A stretch of 64,000 nt of DNA, taken from the NCBI GenBank assembly GCA_945865635.1, contig CAMBEP010000006.1:85409-149408 (forward strand), in the 5' to 3' direction. This document shows positions 27,064 through 37,391 of the stretch, piece after piece. A model generated the notes under the pieces. The model was not told the origin of the DNA and ran no database searches. It was given only the letters and a program-made list of their open reading frames with translations. Source of the stretch: Candidatus Kuenenia stuttgartensis (GTDB lineage Bacteria; Planctomycetota; Planctomycetia; Isosphaerales; Isosphaeraceae). Numbering within the stretch: the stretch's first letter is position 1; each line of letters begins with the position of its first letter. Both the position numbers and the translations under genes were made by a program.

Positions 27064-27398
27064 TTAAGGGCGCAGACGAATCTGCCAAGTCCAATCCGCC
27101 AATCGAAATTGGGATTTAAGTTAGGTGTGTCGGGAGTAATGTGCGTAGGTAGGTATGTTGATTCATAACAGGTCGGTGACAAGCGTGTCAAGTGGCTAGA
27201 TTGAACAATTTTCCTTAAGAGATTCCTAAAGCGTGTTCAGGCTATCAGGCAAAGTGGTTTCAGGGAGTCAACCTAACCTTTGATATCAAAATGAATTTAA
27301 CAGGTGCAAAGAGAACCGTAATCAGGACGGTTTTAACGAAAAAGAATTTGCCTGAAAAACGACTTTGTGAAAAATTTCGCTTTTTCGGGACCTCAGTG

Positions 27399-27426
27399 TT
27401 GACAGCGGATAGATGTATCCGATACT
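27399..27426 (+). promoter_or_regulatory. Promoter candidate for the ATP synthase operon
   Basis: A perfect TTGACA (27399-27404) is followed after 16 bases by GATACT (27421-27426). The spacer holds the inverted repeat CGGAT/ATCCG (27406-27410 with 27417-27421), which could bind a regulator. The leader to the first ATG is about 30 bases. Confidence 0.45.
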
Positions 27427-27462
27427 TTAAGGCAGTCATGAGAGAGAATAGATAACAATTCC

Positions 27463-27705
27463 ATGTCTCCACTGAATGCCAAAACGGTTTCGGATGCTTA
27501 CGGTCTTGCCTCACGAGTCCTATCTCTGGCTTTAGGCTGTGTTGTTCCGACGGTATTGGGGTATTTTCTGGATGAATGGCAGTCGATCAGGCCCATAGGG
27601 GTTTTGATCGGCAGTCTTGTGGGATTTCTATCGCTCTTTGTACAATTGCGACAGCTCGTGCGGGAGATGACGAGCAAACTACCCGAACACAAGAAGCCCA
27701 GGTAA
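27463..27705 (+). CDS. AtpZ/AtpI-type small membrane protein of the ATP synthase
   Basis: The 80-residue product has two hydrophobic segments (LASRVLSLALGCVVPTVLGY and PIGVLIGSLVGFLSLFVQL) joined by a short loop (FLDEWQS). This is the AtpZ/AtpI layout; such proteins help assemble the c-ring or supply Mg2+ and are encoded first in many atp operons. It lies five bases ahead of atpB. Whether it is AtpZ or a shortened AtpI cannot be told from length and hydropathy alone. Confidence 0.75.
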   Translation: MSPLNAKTVSDAYGLASRVLSLALGCVVPTVLGYFLDEWQSIRPIGVLIGSLVGFLSLFVQLRQLVREMTSKLPEHKKPR

Positions 27706-27710
27706 TTGCG

Positions 27711-28550
27711 ATGGCCGGCCACAGCCCGTTAGATCACGTTGTCGATCACAACACGATCGAGTTGCCCTGGGGGCAAGTCATTGAGTTGCCAATGATTGGT
27801 CCATTTCAATTGACCAGATATATGGTGATGGAGGTGATCGCATCCGTGATCGTGATCCTTATCGCCACGTTCTATTCCCGTCAGATGCGGAAAAACCATG
27901 TGACCAAAGGTATTCTGCCTAATATCATTGAGTCTCTGGTTTATTTTGTGAAGGATATAATCGCGGTCCCGGCGATTGGGGATCATGATGCCTACAAGCA
28001 TTTGCCATTCCTCCTGACCACGTTTTTCTTTGTGCTGGTCTCGAACCTTATGGGAATGGTTCCGGGCGGAGCATCATCGACCGGTAGTATCGTGGTCACA
28101 GGCACTCTGGCCTTCATTACTTTCCTGACCGTCTATGCGGCAGGTTCCAGTCAATTTGGCTATATCGGTTTCTTCAAGAATCTGGTTCCTCACCTGGAAG
28201 TGCCAGGCGAGATGAGCCTGGAAAAATTTGGATTCAAAGGCTCGATCAACATTCCCGGCATGATGATGTGGGGGCTGATGTTTGTGATTGAGCTGCTGGG
28301 TCTGCTTATCAAACACTTTGTGTTGGCCGTGCGTTTGTTCATCAACATGACCGCCGGTCACCTGGTGCTGGCAGTGATCCTGGGCTTCATAATTGAGGCT
28401 TCCGGGAACCTGTTCTACCTCGTTACGCCTGCCAGTATCTTTGGGGCAGTCTTAATCAGTTGCCTTGAGTTGCTGGTTGCGTTTCTTCAAGCGTATATCT
28501 TCACTTTCCTGTCGGCCCTGTTCATAGGATCCGTGTCTCACGCCCACTAA
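27711..28550 (+). CDS. atpB: F-type ATP synthase subunit a
   Basis: This 279-residue membrane subunit forms the proton half-channels against the c-ring. Family features are PFLLTTFFFVLVSNLMGMVPGG, the essential Arg in KHFVLAVRLFINMTAGH (helix with the conserved LRLFxN pattern) and the C-terminal helix LLVAFLQAYIFTFLSALFIG. ATG 27711 (MAGHSPLDH) is taken as the start because it follows the previous stop by five bases; the in-frame upstream ATG lies inside the preceding gene. Confidence 0.93.
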   Translation: MAGHSPLDHVVDHNTIELPWGQVIELPMIGPFQLTRYMVMEVIASVIVILIATFYSRQMRKNHVTKGILPNIIESLVYFVKDIIAVPAIGDHDAYKHLPFLLTTFFFVLVSNLMGMVPGGASSTGSIVVTGTLAFITFLTVYAAGSSQFGYIGFFKNLVPHLEVPGEMSLEKFGFKGSINIPGMMMWGLMFVIELLGLLIKHFVLAVRLFINMTAGHLVLAVILGFIIEASGNLFYLVTPASIFGAVLISCLELLVAFLQAYIFTFLSALFIGSVSHAH

Positions 28551-28634
28551 CAGATAGTGGATTGGTCACGAATCTGTGTTTGGGTCTTTGGCCTTGCCTT
28601 TCCTGCCCTAACCGGCTCTGAGGAGTTCCCTTCG

Positions 28635-28925
28635 ATGAAGTTGATGAAGGTTCTGTTCATGGCGTTTGCCGTTGTCACCTTGGCCCCTGTTATGGCATTT
28701 GCCCAAACCGGTGGCGGTTCTTTCTCTGATCTGAAGCCAATTGGCATGGGCATGATCGTGATTGGTGCCGCCATGGGCATCGGCCGACTTGCAAGCTCTT
28801 CGGTTGAGAGCATGGCTCGTCAACCAGAAGTCGCTGGCAATATCTCCAGCTCGATGATCACCGCAGCCGCACTAATTGAAGGTTTCACCTTCTTCGCCCT
28901 GCTGCTCTTCCTGATCGCTTTCTGA
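28635..28925 (+). CDS. atpE: F-type ATP synthase subunit c, with N-terminal signal sequence
   Basis: The 96-residue precursor has an apparent cleavable leader (MKLMKVLFMAFAVVTLAPV, ending AFAQ) and the usual two-helix hairpin: helix 1 with IGAAMGIGRLASSSVESM, the polar loop ARQPE, and helix 2 with the ion-carrying Glu in ALIEGFTFFALLLF. Helix 1 lacks the Gln and helix 2 the Glu-Ser/Thr pair typical of sodium-binding rings, so proton coupling is expected. ATG 28635 has AGGAG eleven bases upstream. A strong hairpin follows before atpF. Confidence 0.93.
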   Translation: MKLMKVLFMAFAVVTLAPVMAFAQTGGGSFSDLKPIGMGMIVIGAAMGIGRLASSSVESMARQPEVAGNISSSMITAAALIEGFTFFALLLFLIAF

Positions 28926-28948
28926 TCTCGGTAATCGTACTACCATCG

Positions 28949-28987
28949 CGGGTGGACCGGCGTTCGGCCACCCGTTGAAACCTTTTT
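28949..28987 (+). promoter_or_regulatory. Intercistronic hairpin between atpE and atpF
   Basis: CGGGTGG (28949-28955) pairs with CCACCCG (28968-28974) and, after a bulged A, CCG with CGG around a five-base loop. TTGAAACC and five T (28983-28987) follow. It resembles a leaky terminator or mRNA 3'-end stabiliser and could raise c-subunit output over b, which fits c-ring stoichiometry. Confidence 0.5.
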
Positions 28988-29015
28988 GATGGCTGTTCGC
29001 CCCGGAATCATCATC

Positions 29016-29777
29016 ATGACTCGTCAAATCATTACCAATCTGGCGGTTCTTGTGTTCTCCGCAGTCACCCAGGTGATCGCCGCGGATACTCCCGTTGCCA
29101 AACCCTCTGCCAGCCAGGCGGCTTCCGAAGCGGCTGGTCATGTACCCGCTGCAGCAAGTGTGCCACATGCTCCGGCAGCCGCTCATGCTCCTGCGGCACA
29201 CGGTGCGGACGCCGGTCACGCCAGTCCCTACCTGATTCCAATGAAGTCGGAAGAGATTGCAGAACAGGCCCCATTGGCCATCTGGTCGTTTGTGGTCTTC
29301 ATGGTCTTGCTCGGGATTGTCGGCAAGTTTGGCTGGGGGCCAGTTGTTCAGGCCATGTACAATCGCGAGCATCATCTGGAAGCGTGCCTGCACGACACGG
29401 AAAAAGCCCGCAACGAAGCGGAAGGAATGCTCAGGCAGTACAAGGCTGAAATGGCCCTGGCATCCGATAAAATCAAAGCATTGCTGGACGAAGCACGACG
29501 GGATGCCCAGCACACAGGCGATGAAATCGTTCGTAAGGCGCATGCGGAAACAGATCTGCTTCAGCAGCGTGCCCAGCGAGAAATCGAACAGGCCCGTGAT
29601 GAAGCCCTGGTAGAAATCTGGTCCAAGGCTGCGGCCATGTCCGTTCAGGTCGCTGGCAAGGTCCTTCAGAAGAATTTGAGTGTCGATGAGCAGAACCGGC
29701 TCGTGGAACTCTCCGCGGCTGAGCTTCCTGATCGGTCTTCATTTGGATTCAGCACTTCGACGGGGAGTGCCAGTTGA
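29016..29777 (+). CDS. atpF: F-type ATP synthase subunit b, exported N-terminal extension
   Basis: The 253-residue protein is longer than the usual 155-170. It has a signal-like N-terminus (MTRQIITNLAVLVFSAVTQV, then IAAD), an Ala/His/Pro-rich linker to about residue 75, one membrane helix (LAIWSFVVFMVLLGIVGKF) and a long charged coiled coil (YNREHHLEACLHDTEKARNE onward) that forms the peripheral stalk. Start ATG 29016 is chosen because it begins the signal sequence; ATG 28989 is possible. The stop shares bases with the atpH start (TGATG, 29775-29779). Confidence 0.88.
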   Translation: MTRQIITNLAVLVFSAVTQVIAADTPVAKPSASQAASEAAGHVPAAASVPHAPAAAHAPAAHGADAGHASPYLIPMKSEEIAEQAPLAIWSFVVFMVLLGIVGKFGWGPVVQAMYNREHHLEACLHDTEKARNEAEGMLRQYKAEMALASDKIKALLDEARRDAQHTGDEIVRKAHAETDLLQQRAQREIEQARDEALVEIWSKAAAMSVQVAGKVLQKNLSVDEQNRLVELSAAELPDRSSFGFSTSTGSAS

Positions 29778-30409
29778 TGTCAAGCAGCGAAGCACCTGCC
29801 CAGGTGGCAACCGTATTTGACGAAAGTCAGATTCAGCTCTCACGGGTCTACAGCGAAGCCATTCTGGCTGCCGCCAAGAAAATTGACGTTGTGGCCCAGG
29901 TGGTATCGGAACTGGAAGGCGTTTCCTTGATGTTTCGGTTAAACCGGCATTTGCTGGAAGGCCTGACAAGTGGAACCCGAAATCCGGACGAAACCGATGC
30001 GCTTATCGAGAAAGCTTTTCGTGGGAAGACTCATGATCTGGTTTTGAACCTGATGCGGGTTCTCAACGTCAAAGGTCGCCTGAGTCTGATTCACGCAGTA
30101 GTGGATCGTGTCATGCGTGATTCCGACCGCCTTCTTGGCCGATGTCGAGTCAAGGTGCAGGCCGCCCAGCACCTGACAGAAGCTCAGACACAAACAATTT
30201 CCCGGCAGCTTCAGGATCGTGTTGGGCTCGTGCCGGTCATAGACTTTTCCGTTGATCCCAGCTTGATCGGTGGTTTGGTGATCCGGGTCGGGGATCTCCA
30301 GTTTGATTCCTCCATCCGAAGCCGACTCGAACAGCTCCGCAAAAACCTGTTGGAAGGAAAGATTCATGAAATTCAGAGCCGACGAGATCAGCTCCATACT
30401 TCAGCGTGA
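29777..30409 (+). CDS. atpH: F-type ATP synthase subunit delta
   Basis: The 210-residue subunit joins the peripheral stalk to the alpha3beta3 head. The N-terminal helical domain ([15 protein letters not shown] onward) and the C-terminal motif [29 protein letters not shown] are typical of OSCP/delta. It begins at an ATG that overlaps the atpF stop by one base, and its last 44 bases overlap atpA, whose ribosome-binding site lies inside it. Confidence 0.92.
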   Translation: MSSSEAPAQVATVFDESQIQLSRVYSEAILAAAKKIDVVAQVVSELEGVSLMFRLNRHLLEGLTSGTRNPDETDALIEKAFRGKTHDLVLNLMRVLNVKGRLSLIHAVVDRVMRDSDRLLGRCRVKVQAAQHLTEAQTQTISRQLQDRVGLVPVIDFSVDPSLIGGLVIRVGDLQFDSSIRSRLEQLRKNLLEGKIHEIQSRRDQLHTSA

Positions 30410-32075
30410 GATCGAGCAATTTCAAGCCCAGACGACCCGGTCGGAAGTGGGCCAGGTTGTTGAAGTTGGTGACGGTATCGCCCGTGTACACGGACTCTCC
30501 GGTGTCATGACGGGCGAAATGGTCACTTTCGAAAATGGTGTGAAGGGCTTGGCCTTCAACCTTGAAGAGACATCCGTGGGTGTGATCATTCTTGGTGATT
30601 ACAAGAAGATTCACGAAGGCGAAACCGTTACGGCCACATCTGCCCTGCTTCGCGTACCGGTCGGTGAAGCGATGATCGGCCGAGTGGTGAACCCGCTCGG
30701 CGAACCGATCGACAATCGTGGTCCGATTGTCACTCCGCACTCCCGGTTGGTGGAATCCACGGCGCCCGGCATTTCCGGACGTCAGCCGGTTGACGAACCT
30801 CTGCAAACCGGTATCAAGGCCATTGATGCCATGACACCGATTGGCCGAGGTCAGCGGGAACTGATCATCGGCGACCGCAAGACCGGCAAGACTGCCATTG
30901 CCATTGACGCCATCCTGAACCAAAAGGGTCAGGGCGTGATTTGCGTCTATGTGGCCATTGCCCAGAAGGAATCGACCACAGCAAGCCTGGTGGAAGTTCT
31001 GAAGCGTTACGGCGCGATGGACTATACCATCGTTGTGGCTGCCGGTGCCTCTGACCCGGCTCCGATTCAGTACATTGCCCCCTACTCGGGTTGTGCCATG
31101 GCTGAGTATTTCATGTACGAAAAAGGCATGCCGACACTGTGCGTCTATGATGACTTGTCGAAGCAGGCTGTGGCCTACCGCGAACTCTCACTGCTGCTCC
31201 GCCGGCCTCCAGGTCGTGAAGCGTTCCCTGGCGACGTTTTCTACGCCCACAGCCGCTTGCTCGAACGATCTGCCAAACTTGCCAACAAGTATGTCATCGT
31301 CAAGAAGAACAGCGTTGCCAAGACCGAAATCAACGAGACCTCGGGTGTCAACGGCAAGGTTTACCTTGGCGTTCCAGGCCTTGAGGAAGCGACACACGAA
31401 CTCAAGCATTCGTATGCAGATGGCCACGAGGTCCTAAAAACGGCGGCTTCGGGTGGCTCCTTGACGGCTCTGCCCGTGATTGAAACGCTTGAAGGCGAAG
31501 TCTCGGCCTACATTCCAACCAACGTGATTTCGATCACCGATGGCCAGATTTATCTTCAGCCGAACCTCTTCTTTGCGGGCGTTCGACCGGCGATTGATGT
31601 TGGTATTTCGGTCAGCCGCGTGGGTGGCAAGGCTCAGATTTCTGCCATGAAGAAGGTGGCCGGTGGGCTGCGGCTCGACCTTGCCGCGTTCCGCGAGCTG
31701 GAAGCATTCGCCCAGCTCGGGACCGAACTCGACAAGGCAACCCAGCTTCAGCTTGACCGTGGCTACCGCATGGTGGAACTGCTCAAGCAGCCCATGTATC
31801 AGCCGATGAGTGCCATTGATCAGGTCATGGTCATCTACGCCGGTACAGAAGGATACCTGGACAATGTTCCCTTGAACAAGGTTCGTCAATGGGAAACGGG
31901 TTTCCTGCAGTTCATGCGGGAGCAGCGTTCCGAAGTTCGAAATCTTCTTGATAAAGAGCAAAAGCTCAGCGCCGATGTGATCACTGGCCTGAAGACGGCT
32001 CTGGAAGATTTCAATACCGAGTTCGTTGCATCGTTGAAAAAGGAATCCGCTGCACTTGTAGGTGCGGCTGGTTGA
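30366..32075 (+). CDS. atpA: F-type ATP synthase subunit alpha with about 50-residue insertion
   Basis: This is the non-catalytic nucleotide-binding subunit, 569 residues against about 505-515 in most bacteria. Typical motifs are [11 protein letters not shown], the P-loop [31 protein letters not shown] and [13 protein letters not shown]. Between [14 protein letters not shown] (to about residue 308) and GGSLTALP (about 363) there is an extra stretch of about 50 residues ([17 protein letters not shown] through VLKTAA) where E. coli-type alpha subunits have only a few residues. ATG 30366 has AAGGAAAG just upstream and lies within atpH. Confidence 0.95.
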   Translation: MKFRADEISSILQREIEQFQAQTTRSEVGQVVEVGDGIARVHGLSGVMTGEMVTFENGVKGLAFNLEETSVGVIILGDYKKIHEGETVTATSALLRVPVGEAMIGRVVNPLGEPIDNRGPIVTPHSRLVESTAPGISGRQPVDEPLQTGIKAIDAMTPIGRGQRELIIGDRKTGKTAIAIDAILNQKGQGVICVYVAIAQKESTTASLVEVLKRYGAMDYTIVVAAGASDPAPIQYIAPYSGCAMAEYFMYEKGMPTLCVYDDLSKQAVAYRELSLLLRRPPGREAFPGDVFYAHSRLLERSAKLANKYVIVKKNSVAKTEINETSGVNGKVYLGVPGLEEATHELKHSYADGHEVLKTAASGGSLTALPVIETLEGEVSAYIPTNVISITDGQIYLQPNLFFAGVRPAIDVGISVSRVGGKAQISAMKKVAGGLRLDLAAFRELEAFAQLGTELDKATQLQLDRGYRMVELLKQPMYQPMSAIDQVMVIYAGTEGYLDNVPLNKVRQWETGFLQFMREQRSEVRNLLDKEQKLSADVITGLKTALEDFNTEFVASLKKESAALVGAAG

Positions 32076-32089
32076 TTAGGATGACGACG

Positions 32090-32116
32090 GCAGGCACCTC
32101 CTGAGGAAGTGCCTGC
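32090..32116 (+). promoter_or_regulatory. Intercistronic hairpin between atpA and atpG
   Basis: GCAGGCAC (32090-32097) pairs with GTGCCTGC (32109-32116); after one C-A mismatch, TCC pairs with GGA around a TGA loop. No T-run follows, so it is more likely an RNA-processing or stability element than a terminator. Confidence 0.5.
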
Positions 32117-32157
32117 TGTTGATCGATGATTGAACCTTCATTGAGTAACGAACGACC

Positions 32158-33078
32158 ATGGCAAAAGCCCGTGCGATCATAGAACGCCGAAAGGCAGTTC
32201 AAAATATCCAGAAAATCACGCGGACGATGGAGTTGATCGCCACCGCCCGTTTCAAGAAGGCATTGGACCGAGCCACGGAAGCCGAAGCCTACACCCGTAA
32301 GATTGCCGAACTTGTTCAGGATTTGGGCGGTTCGCAGACGGATTTTCAGCACCCTTTGCTGGAAGAGCGAATTGAGCCAAAGAACGCGGTCCTGCTTTCA
32401 TTGACCAGTAATCGCGGGTTGGCCGGTGGATACAATTCGAACGTTTTGAAACAAACGGTTCGTACACGACAGGCCAACGATCTGGGTGGAATCGGAACGC
32501 ATCTGGAAGTGGCTGGCAAGCGGGGGATCAACTTTCTTCGATTTCAGGGCATCCGCTCGGAAAAGACCTTCACGAATTTTGAAGATCGCCCGCAGTATCA
32601 TGAAGTTGAAGAGATTGCCGATCGCTACATGAAGCTTTTTCTGGAACGCAAGATAGACCGGGTCGATGTGGTCTATACGAAATTTATTTCGGTCGCTCGC
32701 CAGGAAGCCGTTGTGAGCACACTTTTGCCGATGTCCACCAAGGATGTTGGTCAACTGGAGACACTTGGCCGCTCCAAAACGAAAACCACCGAAACAGCGA
32801 TAAAATCCTCTTCGGCCAACGTTCCCTACGATTATCTTCCGGATGCAAAAAGCATTCTTGAAGAGATCGTACCTGTATCCTTCAAGGTGCGTCTCTTCAA
32901 GTGTTTTCTGGACGCCGCCGTGAGTGAGCAAATTTCCCGGATGGTGGCCATGAAGGGCGCGACAGAGAATGCCAACGACATGATCAAAACCTTGTCACGG
33001 CTTTATAATCGTGCCCGTCAGGCGCAGATCACACGCGAGTTGTCAGAAATCATCGGTGCCGTGGCCGCTCTTGAATGA
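32158..33078 (+). CDS. atpG: F-type ATP synthase subunit gamma
   Basis: The 306-residue rotor shaft has the conserved N-terminus IIERRKAVQNIQKITRTME, which forms one strand of the central coiled coil, LLSLTSNRGLAGGYNSNV, and the C-terminal strand MVAMKGATENANDMIKTLSR with NRARQAQITRELSEI. Length and motif order are normal. It is separated from atpA by 82 bases containing a hairpin. Confidence 0.94.
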   Translation: MAKARAIIERRKAVQNIQKITRTMELIATARFKKALDRATEAEAYTRKIAELVQDLGGSQTDFQHPLLEERIEPKNAVLLSLTSNRGLAGGYNSNVLKQTVRTRQANDLGGIGTHLEVAGKRGINFLRFQGIRSEKTFTNFEDRPQYHEVEEIADRYMKLFLERKIDRVDVVYTKFISVARQEAVVSTLLPMSTKDVGQLETLGRSKTKTTETAIKSSSANVPYDYLPDAKSILEEIVPVSFKVRLFKCFLDAAVSEQISRMVAMKGATENANDMIKTLSRLYNRARQAQITRELSEIIGAVAALE

Positions 33079-33163
33079 GTCGCTTCCGAAACCTGTCAGA
33101 TTCCATTTTCCTATTGAAACATCAGCCAGTCACTCGTCTTTCATTTGCACAAGGATCATCTAG

Positions 33164-34597
<1,434 letters not shown>

Positions 34598-34642
34598 TCA
34601 GGGCCAGAACGTTCATCTCTTTGACAGGAGTGCAATAAAGAC

Positions 34643-35089
34643 ATGGCCTCTGCCTCAACGGAAAATCGGCCAAATCAGTCGCCTTCATCCGAATATTCAA
34701 TCCGGGTTCAGGTGGTAACACCTGAGCGGATTGTGATTGACGAGTGGGTCAAGCAAGTGGTAGTCCCACTTCCGGACGGTGAATTCGGGATCGCCAAGAA
34801 TCACGATCCGATCATCGCCAAGCTCGGTTTTGGAACCCTGAAGCTGATTGGTTCCTCTGGTTCCCGAAAGTTTTTCCTCAATGGGGGATTCGTTCAGCTC
34901 CGCGACAATCAGGTCGTGATCCTCACGGACAAGGCCGTAGAAGCGGGAAGTCTGAATGTCTCCCAGATCGAGCAGGACTTGCAGACGGCCAGAAGCCAAT
35001 CGGCCAGTTCTGACGCTGAAATTGATCTTCGTCTTTTGAACCTTGAAAAACTGAGATCAAGGCTTCGTTTGGCGAAGCAATCGAAGTAA
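34643..35089 (+). CDS. atpC: F-type ATP synthase subunit epsilon
   Basis: The 148-residue protein has the N-terminal beta-sandwich (IRVQVVTPERIVIDEWVKQV, PLPDGEFGIAKNHDP, KFFLNGGFVQLRDNQVVIL) and a C-terminal helical hairpin (SQIEQDLQTARS to LRLAKQSK) that can inhibit rotation. It ends the operon and is followed ten bases later by a perfect 12-bp hairpin. Confidence 0.92.
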   Translation: MASASTENRPNQSPSSEYSIRVQVVTPERIVIDEWVKQVVVPLPDGEFGIAKNHDPIIAKLGFGTLKLIGSSGSRKFFLNGGFVQLRDNQVVILTDKAVEAGSLNVSQIEQDLQTARSQSASSDAEIDLRLLNLEKLRSRLRLAKQSK

Positions 35090-35098
35090 TTCCAATAC

Positions 35099-35140
35099 AC
35101 GCCCGCAATCCACATTTGAGTGATTGCGGGCGTTCTGGTT
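35099..35140 (+). terminator. Terminator of the ATP synthase operon
   Basis: ACGCCCGCAATC (35099-35110) pairs perfectly with GATTGCGGGCGT (35122-35133) around an 11-base loop, followed by the T-rich TCTGGTTTTC. Confidence 0.8.
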
Positions 35141-35175
35141 TTCAGTCTTTTCAGAGATTTCAGTGATTTCAGAAA
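35140..35175 (+). repeat. Four tandem 9-bp repeats (TTTCAGNNN)
   Basis: TTTCAG begins at 35140, 35149, 35158 and 35167, each followed by three variable bases. The array sits between the atp terminator and the -35 box of the cox promoter. It may be a set of direct binding sites on roughly the same face of the DNA, or a small slippage-derived tract. Confidence 0.75.
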
Positions 35176-35205
35176 TAAAGATATTTTTGAAGACGGACTC
35201 TCCAC

Positions 35206-35234
35206 TTGAGCCTTATTCGTGCAGGAACTATGAT
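35206..35234 (+). promoter_or_regulatory. Promoter of the cytochrome oxidase operon
   Basis: TTGAGC (35206-35211) and TATGAT (35229-35234) are 17 bases apart, with an AT-rich stretch (35173-35192) just upstream that could be an UP element. The predicted start is near 35241, giving a leader of about 115 bases. Confidence 0.6.
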
Positions 35235-35356
35235 ATCTGTATGTAAACGGATGAACGTTTTCTGCCCTGATCGAACCATTTATCCTGTAAGCATCGAAAA
35301 ACAGCGTTGGATGCCTTGATTCAGAGAGTATCCGCGATGTCAGACAGGGGAGGTTG

Positions 35357-37315
35357 ATGACGGTGAGATCCTACCTGAGAGTGCCCTTTGTGGCTTTGAC
35401 AGCAATGATTGTGACAGGCTGTGCCGGGGAATTCGAAGCCTATCCGCTTTCGTATTCCAAGTCCAAGCTGGTCACTGAGATCAAAGATCCAGAAAAGCAG
35501 TCCGCTGTTGTTCGTGCACTAGCCGAGCTTTATGGTCCAACACCGCGCGAAATCAAAGTACCGGAAGGGCTTGGGCTTCGCAATGGCGGGATATATCTGG
35601 CGAATTATCTGATCAATGGCGAAGGGGATCGCAAGCCGATTGTCTTTGAGGGTCAGAGAGACGTTCCGATTGGTGGTGGCTATGGTCTATACCGCAAGCA
35701 TTGCCTTCACTGCCATGGGCTGAGTGGTGATGGAGCCGGACCGACGGCCGATTACCTCTATCCACGACCCCGCGACTATCGCAAGGGAACCTTCAAGTTT
35801 ACATCCACCACAGCCGGAGCCAAGCCGAGCCACAATGATCTCTGGCGGACCATAAATTATGGTTTGCATGGAACATCGATGCCCGGGTTCGAGGCCTTGA
35901 TGACCCCTTCCGAAATTGAGCAGGTGATTGACTATGTGGTCTTCCTGTCGATTCGTGGAGAGACAGAAATCCTGATCTCACAGGATGTCTCTGATGGTGC
36001 CTGGGACGAAGAAATCAAGGCAGATGGTACGAAATCTGCGGAATCTGCAGCCATAGGCTGGCAAAAACCCGCCTCCAGTTCGAAGATTTATCCGAAAGCT
36101 CTGGAAACGGCAAAGATGGTTGCGGAGAAATGGACTCTGGCTGAAACCCAGGTCATGAACACTCCCAAGAGTCGTGCCACGGCTTCCAACGAATCCATCT
36201 TACGTGGCCGTGAGCTTTTTCTGGGCAACACGGTTGAGCGGCTGGAGTGCTGGGGCTGTCATGGTCTACAGGCAATTGGAAACGGCAAAAGTTTTGTCGA
36301 CAAACGGATCTTCGAAAAGGTCGTGTTCAGCCGCCACGTCTTCCAGGCGGTCAATAGCGATGAAGATCGTGCCAAAGCCATTCTCGAATCTGCTGCCGAA
36401 CGTTTTGGTGAAATTGAGGACGAGCGGGAATCACGTCTTGCCACGGCCGGACTTGGACATGGTCACGGTGGCGGTCATGCCCGTGATCACTCGCCTGTGG
36501 CAGGCTGGGTGGCGACCCTGACAACCAATTGGGCGGGTGGAAGCCAGGAAGCCTTGCAGGAAAAGCTTGAGCATAGTTATCCGGGAATGCGTCTAGAATT
36601 GAAGTTGGACGCCAAGGCGGAAAAGCCAATCCTGACAATCAAGCCGGCTAGCCATGCCAAGCCCCAGTTGGTCGAAGATGTGACTCCTGGAGTTCGCCAC
36701 ACACTTCTCGCAGCAGCATCAGGCTTGACCGATACCAAGGGCTGGGTCATCACATTCAGGGCCGTGACAGAAATCGCCAAAGATGCCACACCAGAGCAAC
36801 AGATACTTGGAGAATTGCGATCGCAAGTGCTTGCGGATACAGTTCGCGAACATCTTCTTGAGGTATTCCCTGGCTCACAGGTGAATATCATGGTTTCGGC
36901 TGAGTCGGATAAGCCTGAGATTGAAGTTGTTTCGATGAATGAAGCGAACTCTGGTCTGACAGCAGGAATGACGACGCTTGTCGCGGAATCTGTGAATCAG
37001 GTCAAAGGTTTTCTGAACAAGGTCCAGACGGACTGGGCGGCATCGGTGGACGACTGGCAATGGCCACTTCGGCCAGCCAATTTGAACACGGGAACATACA
37101 AGGGCGGACGACGTCCGATTGATATCTACTGGCGTATTGCCAAAGGTATCAATGGGGCCAAGATGCCGGCCCACGAAACCACACTCAAACCAGACCAGAT
37201 CTGGGATCTTGTGAATTTCGTACTGGCCCTTCCGAATCGTCCAGAACTGCTTCGCGACGCTACCGAGCCTGTCAGAAATGACGCACCCAAGCCGGCCCAA
37301 GTCGCCCATCGTTGA
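35357..37315 (+). CDS. Dihaem c-type cytochrome lipoprotein with inserted duplicated domain
   Basis: About 652 residues. The N-terminus has a lipobox (ALTAMIVTGC), so the protein should be lipid-anchored on the outer face of the inner membrane. The first cytochrome c fold has CLHCH (116-120) with distal TSMPGFEALM. A second haem site CWGCH (298-302) follows, but its likely distal Met (AKMPAH, M603) and closing helix (DQIWDLVNFVLALP) come 300 residues later. Between them lie a His-rich patch (HGHGGGH, near 370-378) and two similar units of about 80 residues starting GWVATL (383) and GWVITF (462). As the first gene of the cox operon it probably passes electrons to the CuA site. GGGGAGG precedes the start; TTG 35354 is the alternative. 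Confidence 0.78.
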   Translation: MTVRSYLRVPFVALTAMIVTGCAGEFEAYPLSYSKSKLVTEIKDPEKQSAVVRALAELYGPTPREIKVPEGLGLRNGGIYLANYLINGEGDRKPIVFEGQRDVPIGGGYGLYRKHCLHCHGLSGDGAGPTADYLYPRPRDYRKGTFKFTSTTAGAKPSHNDLWRTINYGLHGTSMPGFEALMTPSEIEQVIDYVVFLSIRGETEILISQDVSDGAWDEEIKADGTKSAESAAIGWQKPASSSKIYPKALETAKMVAEKWTLAETQVMNTPKSRATASNESILRGRELFLGNTVERLECWGCHGLQAIGNGKSFVDKRIFEKVVFSRHVFQAVNSDEDRAKAILESAAERFGEIEDERESRLATAGLGHGHGGGHARDHSPVAGWVATLTTNWAGGSQEALQEKLEHSYPGMRLELKLDAKAEKPILTIKPASHAKPQLVEDVTPGVRHTLLAAASGLTDTKGWVITFRAVTEIAKDATPEQQILGELRSQVLADTVREHLLEVFPGSQVNIMVSAESDKPEIEVVSMNEANSGLTAGMTTLVAESVNQVKGFLNKVQTDWAASVDDWQWPLRPANLNTGTYKGGRRPIDIYWRIAKGINGAKMPAHETTLKPDQIWDLVNFVLALPNRPELLRDATEPVRNDAPKPAQVAHR

Positions 37316-37391
37316 ACCACGTAACCAGACACTGTCCGACACGTCTTGATTTTAAGGCTGCCACTGGCTGGCGGCTGATTTGGGAGTGACA

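Larger units (their letters stand above)
26940..27462. other. Divergent control region between DUF4912 gene and atp operon
   Basis: The 523-base gap carries a promoter candidate in each direction (27036-27063 minus, 27399-27426 plus). The middle part (27064-27398) is AT-rich with no recognisable gene, RNA or repeat. Confidence 0.4.

Noticed and set aside
35140..35175. CRISPR array
   Set aside because: Units are only 9 bases with 3 variable positions; no spacers or cas genes are present.
36248..37315. Third haem-binding site in the cytochrome lipoprotein
   Set aside because: The C-terminal part has a distal-Met-like motif but no further CxxCH, so it is interpreted as the end of the second, split fold.
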